Shown one piece after another: positions 36,492 to 46,319 of a stretch of DNA of 64,000 nt. The position numbers and the translations under genes were made by a program. This stretch comes from Bacteroidales bacterium (GTDB taxonomy: Bacteria; Bacteroidota; Bacteroidia; Bacteroidales; UBA932), in assembly GCA_024398075.1 (NCBI GenBank), contig JAKSJM010000002.1, positions 1-64,000 on the forward strand, written 5' to 3'. Numbering within the stretch: the stretch's first letter is position 1; every line of letters begins with the position of its first letter. A model generated the notes under the pieces. The model saw only the letters and a program-made list of their open reading frames with translations, was not told the origin of the DNA and made no database searches.

Positions 36492-39098
36492 ATGAACGAC
36501 AGATTGAAGAACATACTCAAGTACGCAGGGATAGTGGTTCTGTTCCTCGTCATAGCCTATGCCTTCGTGCCTCAGGTCCTCAGCGGCAAGATTGTGAACC
36601 AGAGCGACATCTCAGGCTACGTGGGCATGGCCCATGAAATGGATACACACAACGCGGCGCACCCTGATGACCCTACCGCATGGTCGAACTCCATGTTCGG
36701 CGGCATGCCTACCACGGTCATCTCAGCGCCTCGCCAGGGCGACTACACGCAGAAGATCTACGACCTTCTGCTCACCGGAAGACGCCCTGCCACCTATCTC
36801 TTCGTTTCCCTGCTCGGCGCCTTCCTGCTGATGCTTTCGCTCGGCGTAGACGCATTCCTTGCAGTGGGCGGCGCCATCGCAGTCACCTTCTGCTCATACA
36901 ACCTTCAGATCATCCAGGTAGGACATAATACGAAGATGCAGGCCCTGGCATTTCTGCCATGGGTTCTCGCCGCTCTCATATTTACCTACAAATCAGCCGT
37001 TTCCAAGAAAAGGAAATGGCTGCCTTGGAGCATACTCGGGGCCGTGCTCTTCGGCTTCGCGGTAGCATTCCAGGTGAAGGCGAACCATCAGCAGATCACC
37101 TACTACCTCGCGCTCATGATCTTCGCTTATGCATTGACCATGTTCATCTGGCTGGTGGCAAGCAAGGAGAGAAGGGCACTTGTGGGTCGTTTCTTCGCGG
37201 CATCTGCGCTGCTGCTGGTGATGGGTATCGCCGGTATCGGCACAAATGCAAACAAGCTCATCCCTATATTCAAATACACTCCATACTCGATGCGAGGCGG
37301 CTCTGAGCTGGCATCGCAGAGCAGCGGAGCGTCCAAGGGTCTGTCGATGGACTACGCCACCGCGTGGTCTTACGGATGGCAGGAACTCCCTAACCTCATG
37401 ATCCCGAACTTCAACGGAGGATCATCCTCTGGAGCCATCAAGCCAGAGAAATCGGCCACCTACGACCTTCTGCGCCGTGCTGGACAGCCAAATGCGCGCC
37501 AGGTCTGCAAGGCGCTGCCGCTCTACTGGGGTCCGCAGCCATTCACCGCAGGTCCAATGTACATGGGCTGCATCACCATCTTCCTCTTCCTTCTGGGACT
37601 GTTCTTCTGCAAGGACAAGGAAAAGTGGTGGCTCATCGCCTGCACCATACTGGCAGTGTTCCTCGGCCTGGGAAGCCATTTCCAGTGGTTTACCACCCTC
37701 TTTTACAAGTACGCACCTTTCTACAATAAGTTCCGTACCGTCTCCATGGCGCTCGTAGTGCTCCAGTTCACACTGCCTATCCTCGGTTTCGTGACCCTCG
37801 ACAAGGTGGTGAAGGGTGGAGTGAAGCGTGAGGAATTCATAAAGAAGGGATCGATAGCATTGGCCATCTCAGGCGGCTTCTGCCTTCTCTGCGCGCTGAT
37901 CCCTGGCATCGCAGGTTCATTCACCGGCAGCGTGGACGCAGGCCAGCAGGACATCCTCGTGGCCGCATTCCAGCAGGACCGCGAGTACCTGCTCAGGGCC
38001 GACGCGCTCCGCTCGCTGCTCTTCATCGCAGCGGCGTTCGCGCTCCTCTTCTGGGGCTTCACAGCGCCTAAGGACGCGAAGAAAACATTCGCCACGCAGC
38101 CAGAGATGGGCATGGCGCGCCGCCGTACAGCAGCACTCATAGTGTGCCTGCTCGTGCTCGTGGACATGTTCTCCGCAGGCAAGAGATACCTCTCCGACGA
38201 CGATTTCGTGACGAAGAACTCATTCAACAGCCAGTTCAGCAAGCGCGGTGTGGATGAGATGATCCTGCGCGACACGGACCCTTCATACAGGGTCCTCGAC
38301 CTCTCGGTGAACACCTTCAACGACTCGCATCCTTCCTACTGGCACAAGAGCATTGGCGGATACAGCCCAGCCAAGCTCCAGCGCTATCAGGAGCTCATCG
38401 AGCACTGCATCACCCCAGAGATCAAGAGCATCTACACTTCAGCACAGGGCGCAGCTACCATCAGCGAGCTGCAGCTGCCTCAGATGCCTGTCCTGTCGAT
38501 GCTGAACACCAGATACATCATCTTCGGCGACGATGTCACTCCTGCTGTGAATGCCAATGCTTTCGGCAACGCCTGGTTCGTGGATTCCACCATCAAGGCA
38601 GCCACTCCTGCCGAGGCTCTGGCGCTGCTGGACGGCATCGACGCGCGCAAGGTGGCAGTCCTCGAGGACGCCGATGCGGCTGGCTTCAGCCCTGCCACAG
38701 AGGACGACACCATCGAGATGACACATTATGCTGCCAATGAGCTCAGATACCATTACAGCTGCTCTGAGCCACGCCTGGCAGTATTCAGCGAGGTCTTCTA
38801 CCCAGAAGGCTGGCATGCATGGCTCGCAGATTCTGCGGAGGCATGCCCAGCCGTCGACGCTTCCGCATCCGAGAAGGCGCGCGCTGCGAAGGCCGGCACT
38901 GACGTGCCTGTCTTCCGCGCTGACTGGATGCTCCGCGCCGCCGTGCTCCCTGCCGGCGAGCATGATCTCATCATGCGCTTCGACCCTGAGTCTTACCGCC
39001 TCAGCGCAGGGCTCTCTAAGGCTTCATCATTGGCACTCATCATACTGCTGGTGCTCTCCGCTGCCGGAGTCGTGCTGGTAGAAAGAAAAGAAGAATAG
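36492..39098 (+). CDS. YfhO-like multi-pass membrane protein
   Basis: 868 residues with about twelve or more hydrophobic segments, an N-terminal one at residues 9-28, and a large soluble C-terminal domain (about 570-840) before a last membrane helix. It matches the bacterial YfhO family, GT-C-like membrane proteins linked to teichoic-acid or glycan modification in Gram-positives; in Bacteroidota the role is unknown. The W-S-N-S-M-F-G-G-M-P segment near residue 58 is typical. It sits 6 bp after mrp and 3 bp before rsmA, so it is clearly in the operon. Confidence 0.8.
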   Translation: MNDRLKNILKYAGIVVLFLVIAYAFVPQVLSGKIVNQSDISGYVGMAHEMDTHNAAHPDDPTAWSNSMFGGMPTTVISAPRQGDYTQKIYDLLLTGRRPATYLFVSLLGAFLLMLSLGVDAFLAVGGAIAVTFCSYNLQIIQVGHNTKMQALAFLPWVLAALIFTYKSAVSKKRKWLPWSILGAVLFGFAVAFQVKANHQQITYYLALMIFAYALTMFIWLVASKERRALVGRFFAASALLLVMGIAGIGTNANKLIPIFKYTPYSMRGGSELASQSSGASKGLSMDYATAWSYGWQELPNLMIPNFNGGSSSGAIKPEKSATYDLLRRAGQPNARQVCKALPLYWGPQPFTAGPMYMGCITIFLFLLGLFFCKDKEKWWLIACTILAVFLGLGSHFQWFTTLFYKYAPFYNKFRTVSMALVVLQFTLPILGFVTLDKVVKGGVKREEFIKKGSIALAISGGFCLLCALIPGIAGSFTGSVDAGQQDILVAAFQQDREYLLRADALRSLLFIAAAFALLFWGFTAPKDAKKTFATQPEMGMARRRTAALIVCLLVLVDMFSAGKRYLSDDDFVTKNSFNSQFSKRGVDEMILRDTDPSYRVLDLSVNTFNDSHPSYWHKSIGGYSPAKLQRYQELIEHCITPEIKSIYTSAQGAATISELQLPQMPVLSMLNTRYIIFGDDVTPAVNANAFGNAWFVDSTIKAATPAEALALLDGIDARKVAVLEDADAAGFSPATEDDTIEMTHYAANELRYHYSCSEPRLAVFSEVFYPEGWHAWLADSAEACPAVDASASEKARAAKAGTDVPVFRADWMLRAAVLPAGEHDLIMRFDPESYRLSAGLSKASSLALIILLVLSAAGVVLVERKEE

Positions 39099-39101
39099 TT
39101 T

Positions 39102-39869
39102 ATGGAAGTTCGTGCAAAGAAGGCCCTTGGCCAGCATTTCCTTACCGACCAGAGCATCGCTCGCACCATCGTGGACTCGCTCACCTGCGACCCGGCCATG
39201 CCGAAGCAGGTGCTGGAGATAGGCCCAGGCATGGGCGTGCTGACGCAGTATCTGCTTCAGCGCGAGGATATCGACCTCATGTGCATTGAGATCGACACCG
39301 AGTCCGTCGAGTACCTCCTCACCCACTTCAACATCCACGGGCACCTGATGGAAGGCGACTATCTGCGCCTCAACGTCTCGAAGATATTCGGCGGCGACTA
39401 TCGCGTGATAGGAAACTTCCCATACAACATCTCGTCACAGATCTTCTTCAAGATACTTGAGGACAAGGACAAGGTCCCAGAGGTGGTCTGCATGATCCAG
39501 AAGGAGGTCGCAGACCGTATCGCCGAGAAGCCTGGCACGAAGACCTACGGCATCCTTTCCGTACTTCTGCAGGCCTGGTATGACATCGAATATGTGATCG
39601 CGGTAGGCCCTGGCGCCTTCTGCCCTCCTCCGAAGGTGAAGTCGGCAGTCATCCGCCTCCGCAGGAACTCCCGCACCGACCTCGGCTGCGACGAGAAGCT
39701 CTTCAAGCAGGTCGTGAAGACGGCCTTCAACCAGCGCAGGAAGACCCTCCGCAACGCCCTCAAGCCCCTCATCAAGGAAGGCATGGACACGACCGACCCC
39801 GTCTTCGACCTGCGCGCCGAGCGCCTCTCGGTCGAGGACTTCGTCGCCCTCACCAAGCGTTTCGAATAA
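39102..39869 (+). CDS. rsmA: 16S rRNA dimethyladenosine transferase RsmA (KsgA)
   Basis: 255 residues. It dimethylates A1518 and A1519 of 16S rRNA late in 30S assembly. The N-terminal motif K-K-A-L-G-Q-H-F-L and the SAM-binding E-I-G-P-G-M-G-V-L-T block are clear; the catalytic motif G-N-F-P-Y-N-I-S is at about residue 106. The C-terminal N-Q-R-R-K-T-L-R-N-A-L-K matches the rRNA-binding part. It is 14 bp upstream of the DUF3857 pair. Confidence 0.96.
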   Translation: MEVRAKKALGQHFLTDQSIARTIVDSLTCDPAMPKQVLEIGPGMGVLTQYLLQREDIDLMCIEIDTESVEYLLTHFNIHGHLMEGDYLRLNVSKIFGGDYRVIGNFPYNISSQIFFKILEDKDKVPEVVCMIQKEVADRIAEKPGTKTYGILSVLLQAWYDIEYVIAVGPGAFCPPPKVKSAVIRLRRNSRTDLGCDEKLFKQVVKTAFNQRRKTLRNALKPLIKEGMDTTDPVFDLRAERLSVEDFVALTKRFE

Positions 39870-39883
39870 CATTGCTCCTAGTC

Positions 39884-41836
39884 ATGAAAAGTTTTAAGAC
39901 ACTTATCGCATCGTTACTGACTCTAGCTTGCTTTACAGCAGCAGGCCAGAGCATTCCTGTCACCACCAAACTGGGAAAGATCTCGATGGAGGAGATGAAG
40001 CTGGATTCTTTCCAGGCCGACACTTCCGCCATCGCTCTCGTTCTCTGGAAAAGCGAAGACACAAAGATCGACTACAACATAGCGACCAGAAGCGTCCTGA
40101 AGTCTACCGAAGACATCATGCGAGTCAAGGTCCTCAAGGATGAAGGAAAGGATTATGCTGATGGCACCTTGATTCTTGACAGGACACTCGACAGGCTCAT
40201 GAAGATCAGCGTAACCACCTATAACCTGGAAGGAGGGAAGATCGTATCAACGAAACTGGCAAAGTCTGAAATCATGAGATCCACCTACGAAGGTGACTAT
40301 GTGAAGGTCTCCTTCGCTGCAAGAAACGTAAAGGTGGGATCTGTCGTGGAAGTGATGACATATATAGAAAGTGACAGGTACTTCGACATACCTGACTTCT
40401 ACTTCCAGAATGATGTCCCTGTAAACCTTTGTCAGTACAGGATCGCCATTCCAAACTGGCTAGGCGCGAGAAAGACACCTAGAGGACATCATTATGTCGA
40501 TTGCGTGAGTGACACTGAGGCAGGAGTGGATCTCTCACCAACCATTGCCAACAGCCTCAACGTAGACACCTACAGGGCCGTGAACGTCCCTGCCATGCGC
40601 CCGGAGAAGAGCGTGTATAATGTTCGTCAGTATCGTTCAGCCGTGGCATACGATATCACTCAGATATCCCTTCCTGGCAATTACCAGAACCTGAGCAAGA
40701 CATGGGGCGACATAGCGAAGGCGGTGGAAGACTCGGATATCATCAGGAACCTTAACGCAAGCTACAAGTTCAAGGATGAGATCTCTCCTATCATGAAAGA
40801 GGACATCGGAGACAAGGAGAAGCTTGCGAAGATTGCAGAATCCATACGCGCGAAAGTCCAGTGGAACGACATGGTGAACCTTATCCCTGACAAGGCCTCC
40901 GAAATCCTCAAGGCGAAGAGTGGTGGCTCTGCAGACATCAACGCCCTTTTCGGATCAGCATGCAAGGCGGCGGGCTACGAGGTGGCACCTGTACTTGTGA
41001 GAATGAGAAGCTCTGGATATATTCTTGACTTCAGACCATATCTGTCAGTATTCGACACTTTCATTGTCAGAGTGAAGAATGCCGCAGGAGAAGAGTTCTT
41101 CGTGGACGCGTCCGATCCTTGTGCATATCCAAACAACATAAACGACGACTACCTGGTAGAGAAGGGCTTCATGGTCACGGGGGACACCGGTGAATTCGAG
41201 TGGAAAGACCTCACGCATCTATGCAGAAACATCTCCTCTTATGTGGTAGCGGCATCTATGGACAACGGGACCATGCAGGGAAACATGAGCAGCACCGCCT
41301 CTGGAGGACCGGCGTACGACTTGAAACAGTCATATAGAAATGCGGCAAATGAGGAGAAATTTATTGAAGCAATGGAAAAGAGCATGTCCATCGAGATAGC
41401 CTCTTTCCAGATGAGCAAGAACGGTAGCGGAGCGGCCATGAGGATCGATTTCGAGAAAGAATGTGAGATTACAGGGGACATGATCCTGGTCAATCCATTC
41501 TTGATTACCTTCAATTCAGATGCAGCAGTACGCGAAGAGAAGCGAGAGCTTCCGATGGACTTCGAATATGCCGAGACCATAAACTACTCCTTCAGGCTCC
41601 AGATTCCAGATGGATACGTAGTGGAGCAGCTTCCAAACTCGATTGTGTACAAGTCAGAGCTTCCTGCAAGCGTTCTCATCAGGTGCGCGGCCACAGACAG
41701 CATGATCACAGTGATGTACAAGTTTGACAGGAATTCCATGATGGTTCTTCCTTCTCAGTATGATGAGTTCAGACAGTTCTGGACAGACGCCGCTGGCGTC
41801 AACAAGCAGATGATCATCCTCAAGAAAGCAAAGTAG
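39884..41836 (+). CDS. DUF3857/transglutaminase-like exported protein, catalytic residues lost
   Basis: 650 residues from the ATG at 39884, which begins a signal peptide (F-T-A-A-G-Q). An N-terminal DUF3857 beta domain precedes a transglutaminase-like core and a C-terminal beta domain. Compared with the next gene (G-Y-G-D-C-K-A-L), the cysteine position reads Ile in G-S-A-D-I-N-A-L, and the His position (N-H-A-M in the neighbour) reads F-D-T-F. The Cys-His dyad is thus absent. It is likely a non-catalytic paralogue acting with the neighbour; its TAG overlaps the GTG start there by one base. Confidence 0.78.
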   Translation: MKSFKTLIASLLTLACFTAAGQSIPVTTKLGKISMEEMKLDSFQADTSAIALVLWKSEDTKIDYNIATRSVLKSTEDIMRVKVLKDEGKDYADGTLILDRTLDRLMKISVTTYNLEGGKIVSTKLAKSEIMRSTYEGDYVKVSFAARNVKVGSVVEVMTYIESDRYFDIPDFYFQNDVPVNLCQYRIAIPNWLGARKTPRGHHYVDCVSDTEAGVDLSPTIANSLNVDTYRAVNVPAMRPEKSVYNVRQYRSAVAYDITQISLPGNYQNLSKTWGDIAKAVEDSDIIRNLNASYKFKDEISPIMKEDIGDKEKLAKIAESIRAKVQWNDMVNLIPDKASEILKAKSGGSADINALFGSACKAAGYEVAPVLVRMRSSGYILDFRPYLSVFDTFIVRVKNAAGEEFFVDASDPCAYPNNINDDYLVEKGFMVTGDTGEFEWKDLTHLCRNISSYVVAASMDNGTMQGNMSSTASGGPAYDLKQSYRNAANEEKFIEAMEKSMSIEIASFQMSKNGSGAAMRIDFEKECEITGDMILVNPFLITFNSDAAVREEKRELPMDFEYAETINYSFRLQIPDGYVVEQLPNSIVYKSELPASVLIRCAATDSMITVMYKFDRNSMMVLPSQYDEFRQFWTDAAGVNKQMIILKKAK

Positions 41837-43683
41837 TGAAGAAAATCCTGACAGCATTTGCGCTGGCGATTGTCTCTACCTGGGGCCTATACGCCCAGCC
41901 AGCAGTCATACTTAACCACGAGGCACAAGTCGTGGTAAACTCTCCCGTGGACGTCAAGTACAGTGTCGTAGAGAGAATCAGGATAAATGAAGAGAACATG
42001 CTGCCTCTTGCTGATTTCGTCTACTATACAGACGCATTCAAGAGCATCAGCTCATTTTCCGGCACCATCGAGCAGGGCGGCAAGGTCATCAAGAAGATCA
42101 AGCAGTCGGATCTCTACACAAGGGCAGATTCAGACGCATTCGCCGATGACTCCTTCATCAATGTCTACAGTCCCTCAGCCACACTTCCCTTCGAAGTTGA
42201 GTACAAGTATACCATATCATTGAGAAAAGCCGTTGCGTCTTTTCCGAACTTTGTTCCTGTGGTTGCAGAACTGGTACCGGTGAAGCATGCAAGCTACGTC
42301 ATAAAGGCTCCTGCCGACTATACCATCGGATACCACGCGTCATTCGAGCCTGCCATTGCGAAAGAAAAAGGGAATTCTGTATACACATGGGAAATAAATG
42401 ACTTTCCGGGATATGTGCTTGAGCATAACATGCCGGAAGCTGTAAGCATCGTGCCTCACGTGTATTCCTGCCCTATGGACTTCCGTTTCGCAGGCACAGG
42501 TGGAAGCCAAAGTTCGTGGAAGGAGGCTGGTGCGTGGCTTCATAGCATCGAGCCAAAAGACAGTTCCCTCCCTGAAAGTATGGTCTCCACAGTGCACAGG
42601 CTCACTGAAGGCTGCACGAGCGACTTGGAAAAGCTCAGGGCATTATACGGATGGCTAGGAGAAAATACCAGATATGTGAGCATACAGCTGGGCATCGGAG
42701 GATACGCTCCCATGTCACCGTCCCTTGTGTGCAAGACAGGGTACGGCGACTGCAAGGCATTGTCGTTCCTTTTGAAAAAGATGCTTGAAGAAGCGGGGGT
42801 CTCTTCCGAATATGTCATCGTAAGTACAGACAGGAAAAAGGTCCTCGACAACTACTCGTCCATTGGGCAGATGAACCATGCGATGCTTTGTGTTCCTCTG
42901 CAGAAGGATACGGTCTGGGTGGAGTGCACAAATCCAAGCTACCCGCTGGGATATAGGCACGAGGGCATCGCCGGACATCAGGTAGTGCTGGTCAAGGATG
43001 ATGGTGGTGAGCTTGTCAATGTCCCAGACTATGATGGAGATCTTAAGGTCGATTCAGACTACGCAAAGATAGAGCTGAGCGCCGACGGCTCTGCCCATGT
43101 ACGCGCCACAAGAACCCGTCGTCTGGAGAGTGCCGAATCATACATCAAATTCACCGAAAAGGAAAGGAAGGACATCCAGGAATCACTCAGCAGATTCCTT
43201 GCGTGTGTGGCAGAAGACCTGACAATGGATTCCTTCAGAACAAACTTTGATGAGTATCAGGGCACCCCGGATTTCATCCCGGAGGCTTCAGTATCATTCC
43301 ACTTCTACAGTTCAAATCTGGCCAAAGCGGCTGGCGATAGGTTATTCATGCCAGCGATGCTCACAAACATAGGCATGACTTCACAGAGAGGCGCACGACT
43401 TCATGATCTGGTCTTCAATTATGAAGGAACAGAATCCTACAACTATGAGATAGCCATCCCTGACGGATTCACCGTAGACGCACTCCCAGAATCAAAGCAC
43501 CTCGCAACGGCCTTCATGGATCTTGACATCAGCTTCTCCACGGAAGGAAATATCGTCAAGGTCCTCGTAACCCTTTCCAACCACAAGGCAAAGCTTCAAG
43601 CCGCTTCGTACAACGAATACCGCCGCTTCGTGAAAGACTTCAACAAAGCGACGGCCTCAACCATTGTCCTTAAGAAGGCTTAG
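41836..43683 (+). CDS. DUF3857 domain transglutaminase-like protein
   Basis: 615 residues from a GTG at 41836 overlapping the previous stop codon. The signal peptide ends L-Y-A-Q. A DUF3857 beta domain comes first, followed by a transglutaminase-like papain-fold core: Cys in G-Y-G-D-C-K-A-L, His in M-N-H-A-M-L, and an Asp/Asn position in E-C-T-N-P. The Cys and His are intact. Members are periplasmic in Bacteroidota and are thought to cleave or crosslink isopeptide bonds; the substrate is not known. It is last in the rnhB operon. Confidence 0.8.
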   Translation: MKKILTAFALAIVSTWGLYAQPAVILNHEAQVVVNSPVDVKYSVVERIRINEENMLPLADFVYYTDAFKSISSFSGTIEQGGKVIKKIKQSDLYTRADSDAFADDSFINVYSPSATLPFEVEYKYTISLRKAVASFPNFVPVVAELVPVKHASYVIKAPADYTIGYHASFEPAIAKEKGNSVYTWEINDFPGYVLEHNMPEAVSIVPHVYSCPMDFRFAGTGGSQSSWKEAGAWLHSIEPKDSSLPESMVSTVHRLTEGCTSDLEKLRALYGWLGENTRYVSIQLGIGGYAPMSPSLVCKTGYGDCKALSFLLKKMLEEAGVSSEYVIVSTDRKKVLDNYSSIGQMNHAMLCVPLQKDTVWVECTNPSYPLGYRHEGIAGHQVVLVKDDGGELVNVPDYDGDLKVDSDYAKIELSADGSAHVRATRTRRLESAESYIKFTEKERKDIQESLSRFLACVAEDLTMDSFRTNFDEYQGTPDFIPEASVSFHFYSSNLAKAAGDRLFMPAMLTNIGMTSQRGARLHDLVFNYEGTESYNYEIAIPDGFTVDALPESKHLATAFMDLDISFSTEGNIVKVLVTLSNHKAKLQAASYNEYRRFVKDFNKATASTIVLKKA

Positions 43684-43923
43684 GAGCGCCGTCAGTGCGG
43701 AGAGGTAATATTTAAACAGCAAAATAAGGCATTTTCAAACGTGCCTATAGGTCAAAGAACTCACTTTCCGTAGGACAAGTGGCTCACTTTCGAGTGGAAA
43801 TTCCACAAGACACAGTTATTGAAACAGTATCATGACCTGCAAGCCAAAATACTTTTGTGGAACATCCTCTCCATTTGTTTGTACGTATAGCCACAATATC
43901 ATATAACATGAGTGGAACTAACC
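43684..43923. other. 240-bp gap without a recognised gene
   Basis: The stretch between the transglutaminase-like gene and the Rhs locus is AT-rich and holds no convincing gene, RNA or clear terminator. Short imperfect repeats of CTCACTTTC (43760-43790) are the only pattern I see. Confidence 0.4.
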
Positions 43924-44382
43924 TTAATCGAAACGCAAATTCTTTTTTATGAAACCAATGAATCGAAATAAACCATATACCGGCATATATAAAACATTGA
44001 TATTCTGAACAAAACAAATATAATTAGCGAATACAGACCATGGTTTTTGGATATACATTTCAATGTTAGACAAAAGATGGATACAGGACAGGATATTAAC
44101 AAACAAAACCAGAACTGTTATAGTAATAAAGGTGTTATGGCCTTTAGAGGGGATAATGATGCATAGTATCAAAGTATATGACATTATATACCATAGCTGT
44201 CCCGTGGCAAACGACACAATTGCAGCATTGTCATGAAGACAATCATACAATAGCAATTTTGCTCCAAACCATTCAAACAAGGCAAAGCAATTTAACAGAA
44301 CCCCGAGAAATATAGATATCCGGAAGAGCACATCATTCTTCACTCTGAAGACCGTTGATAAATTCTTTTGCCTCATCACCAA
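43924..44382 (-). CDS. small membrane protein, candidate immunity to Rhs tip B
   Basis: Up to 152 residues with about four hydrophobic segments and no known motif. It overlaps the end of Rhs cassette B. The start is unsure: an ATG at 44382, or a GTG at 44343 that overlaps the cassette stop by 11 bp. Toxin-immunity pairs at Rhs loci have this order and overlap, and a membrane immunity protein would fit a toxin acting in the periplasm or envelope; this is inferred from position. Low GC like the tip. Confidence 0.5.
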   Translation of the reverse strand: MVMRQKNLSTVFRVKNDVLFRISIFLGVLLNCFALFEWFGAKLLLYDCLHDNAAIVSFATGQLWYIMSYTLILCIIIPSKGHNTFITITVLVLFVNILSCIHLLSNIEMYIQKPWSVFANYICFVQNINVLYMPVYGLFRFIGFIKKNLRFD

Positions 44383-45205
44383 AATACGTCTCTATTGCTT
44401 TGTTACTTTTTACAATTTCGCTTATTGTTTCGGCGGGGGATAAGAACAAGGTTCCTCGTTCTGAAACAACATCAATTTTACCTGCGGCTAAACATCTCAA
44501 GGTAGTAGTTACGCAGTTGTTATAAGCAAGATTATACTGTGAAACAACTCTTGAACAAGGATTACCTGCTGATTTTCCCTCCTTAACTAAAGAACCTTTT
44601 TCAAAAAGATCATTGTAATACTCAGAAATCATTTCATCATCCCCATCAAAAACAAATATTGAGTAATGTATGTCATGTGCTATTCTATCGTTGAGATATG
44701 CAATTGCATCTTCATTTTTATATATAGTCAGAACACCCTCACCAAATGGCCAATTGTTTTTAATGTTATTATTATGGAAGTAGTCAGGAACGAATCCTGT
44801 TCTACCATACGTAAAAACAGTTATCCCATTATTATTGATGGTTGCAATAAAAGCATGGCCTAATTTTTTCGTCTCTATGAAAACTACAGGGTATAGTCCA
44901 TCCGGATCGACAAACATCACCGGATTCCCAGCGCAGTAGGCGTAGGGGCTTACCCCGTAGTACTTCTCCGCCAGAGGGTCGGTCTGCATGAACGTGCAGG
45001 TCAGGGGGTCGTACGCGCGGGCACCGAAGTGCTGGTAGCGCTCGCCCAACTCCCAGTGCGGGATGGACTGGACCGGCGATGCCACCACGCCCGTGCTGCC
45101 GTCGGCGTAGTACACCGTCTCGCCCACTACCGAGGAGTTCTGGCCGGTGCTTTCCGGAGCACGCCATCTCACCTGCGACGCTAAGTTAAGCAGATTGTAG
45201 CTCAT
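44333..45205 (-). CDS. orphan Rhs C-terminal cassette B with permuted-papain-like tip (5' truncated)
   Basis: 290 residues starting inside the Rhs core (M-S-Y-N-L-L). Residues 1-103 are the Rhs core ending in the P-D-G cleavage/boundary motif; 104-290 form a unique tip. The tip has G-H-A-F-I (His117) and, later, Y-N-N-C-V-T-T-T (Cys231), the order of permuted papain/NlpC-like peptidases (His before Cys). Thus it may be a peptidase or amidase toxin. There is no N-terminal secretion region, so it is a silent or displaced cassette, possibly re-activated by recombination through the shared core. Tip GC is visibly lower than the core. Confidence 0.65.
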   Translation of the reverse strand: MSYNLLNLASQVRWRAPESTGQNSSVVGETVYYADGSTGVVASPVQSIPHWELGERYQHFGARAYDPLTCTFMQTDPLAEKYYGVSPYAYCAGNPVMFVDPDGLYPVVFIETKKLGHAFIATINNNGITVFTYGRTGFVPDYFHNNNIKNNWPFGEGVLTIYKNEDAIAYLNDRIAHDIHYSIFVFDGDDEMISEYYNDLFEKGSLVKEGKSAGNPCSRVVSQYNLAYNNCVTTTLRCLAAGKIDVVSERGTLFLSPAETISEIVKSNKAIETYFGDEAKEFINGLQSEE

Positions 45206-45218
45206 TTCAAAGCCTCGG
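44898..45218 (-). repeat. Rhs core repeat, copy B (321 bp)
   Basis: Aligned with 46790-47110 with about 11 mismatches (97% identity); positions 44991-45218 are identical to 46883-47110 over 228 bp. It ends abruptly at ...AAGCCTCGG, after which the copies differ. Confidence 0.92.
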
Positions 45219-45220
45219 TA

Positions 45221-45257
45221 AAATAAAAACGGAGTCTTCTATAATAGAAAACTCCGC
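45221..45257 (-). terminator. intrinsic terminator of the 343-residue gene
   Basis: CGGAGT (45230-45235) pairs with ACTCCG (45251-45256), extended by TTCTA/TAGAA around a TAA loop; T-rich on the minus strand after it. It separates cassette A from cassette B. Confidence 0.75.
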
Positions 45258-45287
45258 CATTTGCAAATTCAAGATAGCTTATTCAAA

Positions 45288-46319
45288 CTATTGACAATCA
45301 AATCTTTTCAAATATGGAAATGCTTTGTTGAACAGTTTGATGTCCTTTCCGTTGATAGAGTTAATATCTCTTGGATTTACAAGAGATAAACCTCGATTAT
45401 CCCACATCCATTCTTCCAGTAGTAGCGATTTCAGTCTCGATTGCATACAGTCGGCTAAGTCTTTCGGGCACGCGTGCTTGATTTCACTACATAGCTGCTT
45501 TCCTAAATGTGGACTGTCATATAGGAGATGATACAATATGTATCTACTCCCCTCGTTAACTACTTTGTTGTTCTCTAGAAGGACAACAATGAATGATGCA
45601 ATGTCTCGCTTTGAGAAGGGATCATTTCGTTTTGGGATATCCAGCATTACGTGCCTATATGTATCCATCAACGAAGACTTCTTGTAAATGGAATCTACTT
45701 GCTCTACAAGACCACAGGAAGACGAAAGACACCGCGGTTCTGATGTGAAGACAAGTGTGTCACGAAGAACTTCAAAATGGCGACATGCCTTTGCATCTCC
45801 AACCCCCGATGTAGAGTCCAGGCTACGGCAGAAGTCTCTTCTTTGCATGAAATACCTCTGTGCAATTGTGTTGGCAGCAATAAGATATTCCACTCCCTTT
45901 CCATATATATCGGTCTGGCCCTCTCTATACCAAAAGGAAAGGTCATGGCAGCAATCTTGAACTCCCTTTATGGCCCCCTCGAAGTCTAATTCGATGCCTT
46001 TATGAAAAGAATCTACATCTGTATATAACCTCTTCCATGGATCCCAAGCTTTGAATAAATACGCACCTCCTGCTTCGTAATACCCTTGTAACCATCCCCA
46101 TTTGTAGATCAGCACATAAGAGCAGCGAATTCTGTCATCAAAGTTTTTGACGTACGCTATCGAAAGATCATAATATGCCTTAATGTCGCCATTGTCAACA
46201 ATCAACTGCTCATAAACCTCAAGTGGTTCCCAATAACTCTGCCACTCCTCAGGCGTTTGACAGAAACATATGTTTCCGGCAATTACGAACATCAATACAA
46301 CAGTAACAAGTTTATTCAT
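45288..46319 (-). CDS. exported protein, candidate immunity to Rhs tip A
   Basis: 343 residues with a Sec signal peptide (G-N-I-C-F-C-Q). The mature part is helical and Cys-rich, with Tyr/Trp-rich segments, but no repeat family is evident. Its start overlaps the end of Rhs cassette A by 8 bp, the usual arrangement of an immunity gene after its toxin. A periplasmic location would suit protection against an envelope-acting or imported peptidase. A terminator follows. The function is inferred from position only. Confidence 0.6.
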   Translation of the reverse strand: MNKLVTVVLMFVIAGNICFCQTPEEWQSYWEPLEVYEQLIVDNGDIKAYYDLSIAYVKNFDDRIRCSYVLIYKWGWLQGYYEAGGAYLFKAWDPWKRLYTDVDSFHKGIELDFEGAIKGVQDCCHDLSFWYREGQTDIYGKGVEYLIAANTIAQRYFMQRRDFCRSLDSTSGVGDAKACRHFEVLRDTLVFTSEPRCLSSSCGLVEQVDSIYKKSSLMDTYRHVMLDIPKRNDPFSKRDIASFIVVLLENNKVVNEGSRYILYHLLYDSPHLGKQLCSEIKHACPKDLADCMQSRLKSLLLEEWMWDNRGLSLVNPRDINSINGKDIKLFNKAFPYLKRFDCQ

